This document shows, in pieces, positions 46,301 through 55,879 of a stretch of DNA of 64,000 nucleotides. Location: contig CBDFKV010000007.1 in assembly GCA_965249035.1 (NCBI GenBank), positions 930,001 through 994,000 on the forward strand, written 5' to 3'. Below the pieces are notes generated by a model. That model ran no database searches. It saw only the letters and a list, made by a program, of their open reading frames with translations, and was not told the origin of the DNA. Made by a program: the position numbers and the translations under genes. How positions within the stretch are numbered: position 1 is the stretch's first letter; each line of letters opens with the position of its first letter. This stretch comes from CBDFKV01 sp965249035 (GTDB lineage: Bacteria; Pseudomonadota; Gammaproteobacteria; Arenicellales; Poriferihabitantaceae).

Positions 46301-49300
46301 TCAATGGTGTCGTCTAAGTCATAGCTACCATCACCACTACCCGTATTACTAACCGTCACGGTATACGCCGCTGAGATCGTGCCATCGGCATTAGCCGTCT
46401 GCACCACACTCTTGACTAGCTCAACCACAGATAATTCAACACAGGCCTCATCGCTAGCACCAGTGTCCAGCGCGGCACTATTGCTCACACTCAATCCCTC
46501 TGACGTTGTATCACACGCTCCACCCGTGCTCGGCGTTGCCGTACTGTCAACCGTATAGATAATCGTATACGTCCAAGTCTCGCTGCTTCCTCCAGCAATC
46601 CCTTCGTCCGTCACCAGCGTATTCGTTGTCGCTGCCGCACTGCTCGGCGCGCTCACGCTGCCCACGGCGCCCGATTGCAGTGGCACTTGTGTATCATCAA
46701 TATTGACATACGCCAAGCCCGTGCCCACCGTCGCACTCACGCCCGTCGCCAATTGGTCAATGGTGTCGTCTAAGTCATAGCTACCATCACCACTACCCGT
46801 ATTACTAACCGTCACGGTATACGCCGCTGAGATCGTGCCATCGGCATTAGCCGTCTGCACCACACTCTTGACTAGCTCAACCACAGGTAATTCAACACAG
46901 GCCTCATCGCTAGCACCAGTGTCCAGCGCGGCACTATTGCTCACACTCAATCCCTCTGACGTTGTATCACACGCTCCACCCGTGCTCGGCGTTGCCGTAC
47001 TGTCAACCGTATAGATAATCGTATACGTCCAAGTCTCGCTGCTTCCTCCAGCAATCCCTTCGTCCGTCACCAGCGTATTCGTTGTCGCTGCCGCACTGCT
47101 CGGCGCGCTCACGCTGCCCACGGCGCCCGATTGCAGTGGCACTTGTGTATCATCAATATTGACATACGCCAAGCCCGTGCCCACCGTCGCACTCACGCCC
47201 GTCGCCAATTGGTCAATGGTGTCGTCTAAGTCATAGCTACCATCACCACTACCCGTATTACTGACCGTCACGGTATACGCCGCTGAGATCGTGCCATCGG
47301 CATTAGCCGTCTGCACCACACTCTTGACTAGCTCAACCACAGGTAATTCAACACAGGCCTCATCGCTAGCACCAGTGTCCAGCGCGGCACTATTGCTCAC
47401 ACTCAATCCCTCTGACGTTGTATCACACGCTCCACCCGTGCTCGGCGTTGCCGTACTGTCAACCGTATAGATAATTGTATACGTCCAGGTCTCGCTGCTT
47501 CCTCCAGCAATCCCTTCGTCCGTCACCAGCGTATTCGTTGTCGCTGCCGCACTGCTCGGCGCACTCACGCTGCCCACGGCGCCCGATTGCAGTGGCACTT
47601 GCGTATCATCAATATTGACATACGCCAAGCCCGTGCCCACCGTCGCACTCACGCCCGTCGCCAATTGGTCAATGGTGTCGTCTAAGTCATAGCTACCATC
47701 ACCACTACCCGTATTACTAACCGTCACGGTATACGCCGCTGAGATCGTGCCATCGGCATTAGCCGTCTGCACCACACTCTTGACTAGCTCAACCACAGGT
47801 AATTCAACACAGGCCTCATCGCTAGCACCCGTGTCCAGCGCGGCACTATTGCTCACACTCAATCCCTCTGACGTTGTATCACACGCTCCACCCGTGCTCG
47901 GCGTTGCCGTACTGTCAACCGTATAGATAATTGTATACGTCCAGGTCTCGCTGCTTCCTCCAGCAATCCCTTCGTCCGTCACCAGCGTATTCGTTGTCGC
48001 TGCCGCACTGCTCGGCGCGCTCACGCTGCCCACGGCGCCCGATTGCAGTGGCACTTGCGTATCATCAATATTGACATACGCCAAGCCCGTGCCCACCGTC
48101 GCACTCACGCCCGTCGCCAATTGGTCAATGGTGTCGTCTAAGTCATAGCTACCATCACCACTACCCGTATTACTAACCGTCACGGTATACGCCGCTGAGA
48201 TCGTGCCATCGGCATTAGCCGTCTGCACCACACTCTTGACTAGCTCAACCACAGGTAATTCAACACAGGCCTCATCGCTAGCACCAGTGTCCAGCGCAGC
48301 ACTATTGCTCACACTCAATCCCTCTGACGTTGTATCACACGCTCCACCCGTGCTCGGCGTTGCCGTACTGTCAACCGTATAGATAATTGTATACGTCCAG
48401 GTCTCGCTGCTTCCTCCAGCAATCCCTTCGTCCGTCACCAGCGTATTCGTTGTCGCTGCCGCACTGCTCGGCGCACTCACGCTGCCCACGGCGCCCGATT
48501 GCAGTGGCACTTGCGTATCATCAATATTGACATACGCCAAGCCCGTGCCCACCGTCGCACTCACGCCCGTCGCCAATTGGTCAATGGTGTCGTCTAAGTC
48601 ATAGCTACCATCACCACTACCCGTATTACTGACCGTCACGGTATACGCCGCTGAGATCGTGCCATCGGCATTAGCCGTCTGCACCACACTCTTGACTAGC
48701 TCAACCACAGGTAATTCAACACAGGCCTCATCGCTAGCACCCGTGTCCAGCGCGGCACTATTGCTCACACTCAATCCCTCTGACGTTGTATCACACGCTC
48801 CACCCGTGCTCGGCGTTGCCGTACTGTCAACCGTATAGATAATTGTATACGTCCAGGTCTCGCTGCTTCCTCCAGCAATCCCTTCGTCCGTCACCAGCGT
48901 ATTCGTTGTCGCTGCCGCACTGCTCGGCGCGCTCACGCTGCCCACGGCGCCCGATTGCAGTGGCACTTGCGTATCATCAATATTGACATACGCCAAGCCC
49001 GTGCCCACCGTCGCACTCACGCCCGTCGCCAATTGGTCAATGGTGTCGTCTAAGTCATAGCTACCATCACCACTACCCGTATTACTAACCGTCACGGTAT
49101 ACGCCGCTGAGATCGTGCCATCGGCATTAGCCGTCTGCACCACACTCTTGACTAGCTCAACCACAGGTAATTCAACACAGGCCTCATCGCTAGCACCAGT
49201 GTCCAGCGCGGCACTATTGCTCACACTCAATCCCTCTGACGTTGTATCACACGCTCCACCCGTGCTCGGCGTTGCCGTACTGTCAACCGTATAGATAATT

Positions 49301-50805
49301 GTATACGTCCAGGTCTCGCTGCTTCCTCCAGCAATCCCTTCGTCCGTCACCAGCGTATTCGTTGTCGCTGCCGCACTGCTCGGCGCGCTCACGCTGCCCA
49401 CGGCGCCCGATTGCAGTGGCACTTGCGTATCATCAATATTGACATACGCCAAGCCCGTGCCCACCGTCGCACTCACGCCCGTCGCCAATTGGTCAATGGT
49501 GTCGTCTAAGTCATAGCTACCATCACCACTACCCGTATTACTAACCGTCACGGTATACGCCGCTGAGATCGTGCCATCGGCATTAGCCGTCTGCACCACG
49601 CTCTTGGCTAGCTCAATAATCGGTAATAGCGTATTGGTGAAGGTACAAACAATATCCGCCGCCGCCACTAAATTGACAGCCGGGATCGTCAGAACCCCCG
49701 GAGCTACAGCGCTCAAGGAGCCAAATGTTGCATCTGTATTAGCCGTAATGGCGTTATTGTTATCCACACAAGTCGCGCTGCTTAGCTCCCATCCCGTTGG
49801 AATGGTTTCTGTTATCGTTGCATCGCTGGTGGAATCTACCACGGCCGTGGTAGTGCCTAAAACGCCGGTTCCCGCTGTATCGGTCGTAATCGTATCAGCA
49901 GCAGCAGCCGTATCTATAAAATCGAACGACCCTATTCCCCCTAATGAGATTTTCTCAATGGTGACCGCAATACATAACGATAGAGAAAGAATGACGGGCG
50001 CCTGATCTGCTCCTACATCCGCCCACGAATCAATAATGGAATTGTCTCCCCAAGAACCAATAGCAAAGCCCCATCCATGAACGCCTCCTGTAGAATCAAT
50101 ACCAGCAGTACCATCTACGATAGGCGTGGCTGGCGTACCCGTAACGTTTGTATCGTCCCAATATAGGTTAACAATACCCTCATTCGGAACAATCGATGTC
50201 GCCTGTATCCCACCTAATCCCTCTATGTCCACCAATGCAAGATGTGGTGTAAAATCACTGACAGTTGCTTTAGCGTCAATAGGTGATAATGTAACTACGT
50301 TACCAGAATTGTCCAAGCCATCCCAATTGACGGTATAGACTCCTGCGGTGCTGTACGATGATAGTATTTGTCGATCATTATTGTCATATATACCATTACC
50401 ATCTGTATCAATAATGATAGTGATGGTACCATCATAATTAACTCCAGCTGTGCCACCAATATGTACCTCAAACTCCGTATCTACATAATTTGAAGGGCAA
50501 GAATTAGCGTAATTAGCAATTACAGCATCAAGAGTAACCTCTTGTAATGTGGGATTAAGCCAAGTAGTACTTCCATCATAATAAGTGGTAGTAGCTGGCA
50601 TCGCTGCATCCGGCTGATTAAAATAAATTCTGTAATTACCACAGCCACCTAGAGTTTCTGGTCCTCCAGCATCGGCTGACTCAAATAAAGGAACACAATC
50701 ACCAAGATGAACTCCTGCTCTATCAAATGTAATGAAAGAATCAATCCCTATAAACTCTGTTAATTCAAATAAAGTTACATGGCCTGTTTCTGCGTGAGCA
50801 TATAA
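40375..50805 (-). pseudogene. 3' part of the giant gene (repeats and C25 protease domain)
   Basis: This is the frame downstream of the IS; it is open from 50805 and its first ATG is at 50601, giving 3408 residues if started there. That start has no signal peptide, so a product would stay in the cytoplasm. The N-terminal 300 residues contain FEVHIGGTAGVNYDGT and other beta-rich sequence, followed by the repeat array. The C-terminal domain resembles gingipain-family C25 peptidases: IGGDVYDYRDYL, then PTRYV, DIEISRLPVRT and the His and Cys motifs. No C-terminal anchor or type IX sorting domain is evident. Confidence 0.85.
44605..49620 (-). repeat. Eleven tandem 456-bp repeats (152 residues each, DUF11-type)
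   Basis: The unit recurs exactly every 456 bp eleven times, with no indels. Units differ at only a few bases; protein changes are rare (for example Glu to Val in one SEGLSV segment, Pro to Ser before VVELVKS in two). Each unit begins VVELVKSVVQTANADGT, contains VSNTGSGDGSYDL typical of DUF11, and has one pair of cysteines (GACDTT, DEACVEL). Such identity points to recent unit duplication or ongoing gene conversion, and the copy number may differ between strains. Confidence 0.95.
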
Positions 50806-51859
50806 GGGTAGGTCGCTATGTTTGGATTACATGTTGAGGCGCTGCTCTGAGTGCTTGATGCAAGAACAGTTGCCCAGTCATTTCATCAAGATGTTTATCA
50901 AGCATCCTTCGCCAACCGAGATAATTGGGTAGCCAGCGAGTTGCCACCCCATTAAACCGCCCCATCCAACGTTTCAGGCGGCTGTCATAAGCATTAACGT
51001 TTTGAACATGCCAAGTTCCTTTACCACCATGGCCATGATATCCCGCAACAAAATAGCCAGCCTCAAGGTTGAGGGATTTCGCCGCCACACCATAACTGGG
51101 ATGTCCATCGGTCGATAAGACGGCATCCTTCGCTAGCGCAGGCTTGAGTACCTTTGTAAATGTTTTGGCTGTGCAGTCATCCAGAACAGCGTCACTGACC
51201 ATTCGGCTGCCGCGCTGCATAACGATCATCACCGGCACACGCTCTTTGCCATCTACACCCGATGAACCGCCACGCTTCCTGGCCTGACGGGGTAAGCGGC
51301 GCTGACCCTTATAAGAACGCCGGAATATCGTTTCATCCGCCTCAACAATGCCAGTCAAATTCTCGGCCTTATGCTCACGCAAGGCATCCAGGAAACGATG
51401 CCGCCATCGAAAACTGCGATCCACTGCTAAGCCCACCCGTTCAGCAGCTTTGCGAATACTCAAGCCCTCGACCATGCATTCGGCGTAGGCCAGCAACTTA
51501 TCTTTATCGTTCAAGCGACAAAAGCCTGTGCCGGTTAAAGCTGTAAACGTTTTCAAGCAAGCTTTACAACGATAGCGCTGCTGACCGTTAGTTCTTCCAT
51601 GACGAAAAATGTCGTCCGCTTGGCAATGTGGACAAATCACTGCCCCGTCAAGACGCTCTTCCGTCAGTCGTAAACTACCGTGCTCGTCACTCATGGCCGA
51701 CACCCTGCCTGATAGCAATTCGAACTGCTCCGGCGTTAAGCCTTCAAGACTGGCAACAAGTGCTTGATATTCGTCACGTTTCATAGCATTCTGTAAGTGG
51801 TTGTTATGGCTTGATTATACCATCTATTCAACATTGATTCCGAACAGAGCGGGGTAGGT
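50806..51859 (-). mobile_element. Complete IS1595-family insertion sequence (copy A) with 8-bp target duplication
   Basis: The IS is 50814-51851 (1038 bp). Ends form imperfect inverted repeats (CGCTATGTTTGGATT at the left, CGCTCTGTTCGGAAT on the other strand at the right). The identical octamer GGGTAGGT flanks it (50806-50813 and 51852-51859), the 8-bp duplication expected for the IS1595 family. It inserted in the same orientation as the giant gene it disrupts. It is nearly identical to copy B at 54624-55661, which indicates recent activity. Confidence 0.95.
50816..51784 (-). CDS. IS1595-family transposase (copy A)
   Basis: 322 residues. An N-terminal zinc ribbon (ICPHCQADDIFRHGRTNGQQRYRCKAC) is followed by a helix-turn-helix region (SIRKAAERVGLAVDRSFRWRHRF) and an ISXO2-like catalytic domain with the acidic motifs VEADETIF and LSTDGHPSY. 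All appear intact, so the element should be capable of transposition. It differs from copy B at a handful of residues (for example HG versus HS near residue 36, and the last residues). Confidence 0.95.
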   Translation of the reverse strand: MKRDEYQALVASLEGLTPEQFELLSGRVSAMSDEHGSLRLTEERLDGAVICPHCQADDIFRHGRTNGQQRYRCKACLKTFTALTGTGFCRLNDKDKLLAYAECMVEGLSIRKAAERVGLAVDRSFRWRHRFLDALREHKAENLTGIVEADETIFRRSYKGQRRLPRQARKRGGSSGVDGKERVPVMIVMQRGSRMVSDAVLDDCTAKTFTKVLKPALAKDAVLSTDGHPSYGVAAKSLNLEAGYFVAGYHGHGGKGTWHVQNVNAYDSRLKRWMGRFNGVATRWLPNYLGWRRMLDKHLDEMTGQLFLHQALRAAPQHVIQT

Positions 51860-52889
51860 CTATAGGGTCATTCCTCCCATTAAATAGTTGCAACCGATCA
51901 ACATAAGTCCTTCCTGGCTGAAATACTCCTGCATTTTGTACAGAAACATCCCATAAATATAATGAATTCACAAAATCAGTACCAACGGGATCCATTACCA
52001 ATTGCCAAATTCCTTCAGTAGCTGTAGTAACGACAGGTAAAGCATCACTCGTTAGTACACCGGCAACAGATGTAACAGTAGTGCCTGTAGTTCCATCAGG
52101 GGCTGTCCATGTCATACGAACGGTCTGGTCACAAGTAGTACTGGGATAAGCACATAAATCGGACAAATATTGAACATTTATGATTTCACCCTCCTCAGCA
52201 TAAACATTAATAACTTGCGGTCCCTGTGAGGATGACCGGTCTCTCGCAAGTGGATCAGTTGATAATGTGCCTTCCCATTGGAGGTTGTAAGCGTATAAAT
52301 CTTTAAACTCCTCTGAAAGCGATATTGCGCTGGCTAACGTGCCTTGGCCCACTTCCAAATCCCAATCACCGTTCTTACCGGAAATATCATCAGAAGCCGC
52401 TATAGAAATACCTAGAGCGGCCTCTAAAGAGGAAACGGCTTGTTTGCCCTCTTCACCCGCCGCAAAGTCACAACCATAAATACTTAATTGCGCGTAACCC
52501 TTCAGCTTAGGTTTGAGAAAATCGACTAAAGACTCGCCAGACAGCCATTGCCCATCAATTAACAGCGCCCCTGCGCGGCCATGTGAGAACAAGTTAAACA
52601 CCCCGGGTAAAGCCGCTGAGCTGCTGCCTAGTTCGTTAACGATAAGTGCTGGGTCTTGAACAGCCGCATCAACATAGTAGTTGTCGCCCACCTGCGCATC
52701 TGAATAAAAAGACGGATTTGACATGGGCGTGACAGTGTTGACTCCTGCATTGACAGAATCCAGATTTTTGGCGTTTGCCATACTCGGCAAAGCAAGCATT
52801 ACGCTTGTAACCAAACCTATCACTGCCCGACTTAGCCAGCGTGTGCCTGCTGTTTTGTGCGAATGGCTACTTCTGTTTGAACTATTCAT
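51828..52889 (-). pseudogene. 5' part of the giant gene (signal peptide and DUF4347 domain), truncated by the IS
   Basis: 353 residues, of which the first 346 belong to the original protein and the last seven (RSVRNQC) are read from the IS end. A signal peptide is clear (WLSRAVIGLVTSVMLALPSMANA). The DUF4347 pattern is present: LFSHGRAGALLIDGQWLSG, LSIYGCDFAAGEEG, ISIAASDDISGKNGDWDLEV. DUF4347 is found at the N-terminus of very large surface proteins and its function is unknown. The fragment could still be exported as a short soluble protein. Confidence 0.9.
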
Positions 52890-53642
52890 GGTTATTCTCG
52901 AATTATTTATATCACTTGACGGATTAATTTTATGACGTCTTAACTAGTCGAATGACTGTCAACTAATGACTGCTATGACTGTTTCAACTTCATTAGCAAC
53001 TTTGCATTGACGCTGTTTCTGCCTATTTCTGAAATTTTATTTTGACCTACTCTTTCGGCAATCTTCACAGCCTTTATTTGGCGTGCAGATACCCCGTAAT
53101 AGTCCCTACTGCAGTCTCGAAGCAGACACAAAACCAATGGCCGGGCGGCATATAAGCAGACGCTTCAACATAATGTGGCGCTTCCCACTCTTAATTAAGG
53201 AGTTCTTGAACTGCTTCTAGGGAAAATGATCAAACACATCAATAGCTAACATTTGTCTGCCACCCCGCATTTGGGAACCAAATGGAACAGATTCTGACTA
53301 ACTCAGAAGAGTGCTTGTTCCTTAACTTTAGAGTCCTTGTTCCTTACTTCAGCCAAAAAGATGCTTCTATGCATGCTTGCACAACCCCCTGTAATTCTTT
53401 TTTTGACTGATTAAACATCACATATACAACTACCGTGAACCATTTTAAACAGCCACCCTTACCAGACCTCGGCGACTTATCGTTGCCCCAGTAAACCCAT
53501 ATAAATCCATCTGCTTTCTACTTGGTCAGGCGCGCAGTATACCCGATAATCTGCAATAATCAACCGGGCATTCAATTTAATAACTCTAATGCGTTAAATG
53601 ACTCGACTGCGTTGATTGAGTTCTTAACCATGTAAAATGACA
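52890..53642. promoter_or_regulatory. Long non-coding region upstream of the giant gene
   Basis: About 750 bp without a convincing ORF. Near the gene, three ATGACTG heptamers occur (52952-52958, 52966-52972, 52975-52981), with a TTGACA-like hexamer on the minus strand at 52962-52957 and an A/T-rich stretch (GATATAAATA on the minus strand) closer to the start. Further out, CTTGTTCCTTA occurs twice with a 22-bp period (53314 and 53336). The size of the region and the repeated motifs suggest regulated expression. Confidence 0.45.
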
Positions 53643-53690
53643 TATTAGCCTGGCAATTAAATATCGAACACATCTGGTAAAATCCAATAC

Positions 53691-54572
53691 ATGAAAAACA
53701 TCGATTTAAGGTCACAAAATCCAGAATCCAGAGAAGAATTACGACGGGTAGCTATACGCCGATTAAGGGCGGGCAAAAACAAAAGTGAGATATCACGAGA
53801 ACTCGGCATTAGACGCTCGACGATCAGTAACTGGCTGGTCACTTATGAGAAGACAGGGAGCATTTCCCAGCCCGAGAAGAAAAGAGGTCGCCCAACGGGA
53901 GAGGGTCGCCGATTGAGTCAGGCTCAAGAGTTGAGAATCCAAAAGGATATTATCGAGCGGTTGCCCGACCAACTAAAGCTACCTTTTGCGCTTTGGTCAG
54001 CAGATGCGGTAAGGCAGCTGATCAAGCAGTATTTTTTACTTGATATGCCAATTCGTACAGTCCGCTCCTACTTGAGTCGTTGGGGATTCACACCCCAACG
54101 GCCAGTGAAGCGGGCTTACGAACAGCAGCCCAAGCAAGTAATGGAATGGCTAAACCAAAGCTACCCGTTCATCAAACAACGCGCGAAAGAAGAAGGGGCT
54201 GAAATACATTGGGGATATGAAACCAGCCTATCTAATCTGGAGCACTACCCCCAAGGTTATGCCCCTAAAGAACACCCACCTGTCTTAACTTTATCGCAAT
54301 CAACGCGTGAGCGGGTAAATATGGTTTCCAGCATCAACAATCAAGGTAAAGTTCGGTTCATGATTTACGATGGAAAATTTACTGCGCAAGTCTTTATCCG
54401 GTTTATGACGCAGTTGATCAAAGGCTCAAAGACAAAGATCTTTCTGATTTTGGATAATCTACACGTCCTTCATGCCAAAATCGTAAAGCAGTGGCTGGAA
54501 GACTGGCGGGAACAAATTGAGCTATTTTTTTACCCTGCTACTCGCCCGAGCTTAGTCCTGATGACTATTTGA
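53691..54572 (+). pseudogene. IS630-family transposase, frameshifted and split
   Basis: The first 280 or so residues are a normal IS630 transposase: helix-turn-helix (KSEISRELGIRRSTISNWL), winged-helix part (PTGEGRRLSQAQELRI), and DDE-domain pieces (EIHWGYETSL; IFLILDNLHVLHAKIVKQWL). After a run of seven T residues near 54524-54532 the frame goes to a false end, whereas the expected YSPELSPDDYLNCDFK continues one base back (-1). The nested IS1595 copy then separates the last 40 codons. In the first acidic motif the usual Asp/Glu context (FxDE) reads WGYE, another sign of decay. Confidence 0.85.
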
Positions 54573-54615
54573 ACTGTGATTTTAAGACCAGGATTAGCAC
54601 GGCTAAGCCGACTCG

Positions 54616-55669
54616 AAAGATAACGCTCTGTTAGGAATCAATGTTGAATAGATGGTATAATCAAGCCATAACAACCACTTACAGAATGCTATGAAACGTG
54701 ACGAATATCAAGCACTTGTTGCCAGTCTTGAAGGCTTAACGCCGGAGCAGTTCGAATTGCTATCAGGCAGGGTGTCTGCCATGAGTGACGAGCACAGTAG
54801 TTTACGACTGACGGAAGAGCGTCTTGACGGGGCAGTGATTTGTCCACATTGCCAAGCGGACGACATTTTTCGCCATGGAAGAACTAACGGTCAGCAGCGC
54901 TATCGTTGTAAAGCTTGCTTGAAAACGTTTACAGCTTTAACCGGCACAGGCTTTTGTCGCTTGAACGATAAAGATAAGTTGCTGGCCTACGCCGAATGCA
55001 TGGTCGAGGGCTTGAGTATTCGCAAAGCCGCTGAACGGGTGGGCTTAGCAGTGGATCGCAGTTTTCGATGGCGGCATCGTTTCCTGGATGCCTTGCGTGA
55101 GCATAAGGCCGAGAATTTGACTGGCATTGTTGAGGCGGATGAAACGATATTCCGGCGTTCTTATAAGGGTCAGCGCCGCTTACCCCGTCAGGCCAGGAAG
55201 CGTGGCGGTTCATCGGGTGTAGATGGCAAAGAGCGTGTGCCGGTGATGATCGTTATGCAGCGCGGCAGCCGAATGGTCAGTGACGCTGTTCTGGATGACT
55301 GCACAGCCAAAACATTTACAAAGGTACTCAAGCCTGCGCTAGCGAAGGATGCTGTCTTATCGACCGATGGACATCCCAGTTATGGTGTGGCGGCGAAATC
55401 CCTCAACCTTGAGGCTGGCTACTTTGTTGCGGGATATCATGGCCATGGTGGTAAAGGAACTTGGCATGTTCAAAACGTTAATGCTTATGACAGCCGCCTG
55501 AAACGTTGGATGGGGCGGTTTAATGGGGTGGCAACTCGCTGGCTACCCAATTATCTCGGTTGGCGAAGGATGCTTGATAAACATCTTGATGAAATGACTG
55601 GGCAACTGTTCTTGTATCAAGCCCTTAGAGCAGCTCCTCAACATGTAATCCTAACATAGCGAAAGATAA
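54616..55669 (+). mobile_element. Complete IS1595-family insertion sequence (copy B) with 8-bp target duplication
   Basis: The IS is 54624-55661, 1038 bp, the same length as copy A and nearly identical. The octamer AAAGATAA flanks it on both sides (54616-54623 and 55662-55669). It sits inside the 3' part of the IS630-family element. Confidence 0.95.
54691..55659 (+). CDS. IS1595-family transposase (copy B)
   Basis: 322 residues with the same zinc ribbon, helix-turn-helix and ISXO2-like catalytic domain as copy A, and intact acidic motifs VEADETIF and LSTDGHPSY. Differences from copy A are limited to a few residues. This copy may have supplied the transposase for the insertion into the giant gene, or both may come from another copy in the genome. 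Confidence 0.95.
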   Translation: MKRDEYQALVASLEGLTPEQFELLSGRVSAMSDEHSSLRLTEERLDGAVICPHCQADDIFRHGRTNGQQRYRCKACLKTFTALTGTGFCRLNDKDKLLAYAECMVEGLSIRKAAERVGLAVDRSFRWRHRFLDALREHKAENLTGIVEADETIFRRSYKGQRRLPRQARKRGGSSGVDGKERVPVMIVMQRGSRMVSDAVLDDCTAKTFTKVLKPALAKDAVLSTDGHPSYGVAAKSLNLEAGYFVAGYHGHGGKGTWHVQNVNAYDSRLKRWMGRFNGVATRWLPNYLGWRRMLDKHLDEMTGQLFLYQALRAAPQHVILT

Positions 55670-55879
55670 GGAGATATGAAGGTGAAGATGAAGGTACGCA
55701 AACACATGCAATCAATTCAAACTCAGCCCGCGAGTGAAATCCTATTTAAAGTACAGCAAGACTGCTTACGCTACTTGCTCTGTGCGTAATTATATTGCCG
55801 GGTTAATATGTTGCAATGCAATTGACAAAGCCACCGCAGCTGAATAGTGTGCGCATCTGCTCACTTTATTATCGGAAAC

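Larger units (their letters stand above)
40375..52889 (-). pseudogene. Giant secreted DUF4347 / DUF11-repeat / C25 protease gene, interrupted by an IS
   Basis: Removing the IS (50814-51851) and one copy of its 8-bp duplication joins two long frames into one of 3822 codons with no stop. Predicted layout: signal peptide (1 to about 40), DUF4347 (about 70-190), a beta-rich region, eleven 152-residue repeats (about 742-2413), three diverged DUF11-type repeats, a charged coiled segment (RERERNHEERQRRRGEEL), beta domains, and a C25-type peptidase (about 3470-3822) with His3693 (YMGHSN) and Cys3727 (WGCLSASY) as candidate catalytic pair. It would be a very large exported protein. The IS makes it inactive, or leaves two separate pieces. 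Confidence 0.88.
53645..55806 (+). mobile_element. Decayed IS630-family element carrying a nested IS1595 copy
   Basis: Ends form an inverted repeat (TTAGCCTGGCAAT at the left, TTAACCCGGCAAT on the other strand at the right), with TA dinucleotides outside both, the target used by the IS630/Tc1 group. Without the nested IS and its duplication the element is about 1116 bp, normal for IS630. Its transposase frame is broken, and the C-terminal coding part lies beyond the nested IS (end near 55789, reading VRKHMQSIQTQPA). Confidence 0.85.

Noticed and set aside
44605..49620. The regular repeats as a CRISPR array or satellite DNA
   Set aside because: The units are 456 bp, contiguous with no spacers, and fully coding in one frame.
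50405..50601. The ATG at 50601 as the genuine start of a 3408-residue protein
   Set aside because: The frame is open up to the IS boundary at 50805 and continues in frame with the DUF4347 part once the IS and one target duplication are removed; no signal peptide or clear ribosome-binding site supports 50601.
39303..55661. A composite transposon made by the IS1595 copies
   Set aside because: Each copy has its own, different, perfect 8-bp duplication (TTATTAAC, GGGTAGGT, AAAGATAA), so each inserted independently rather than as ends of one unit.
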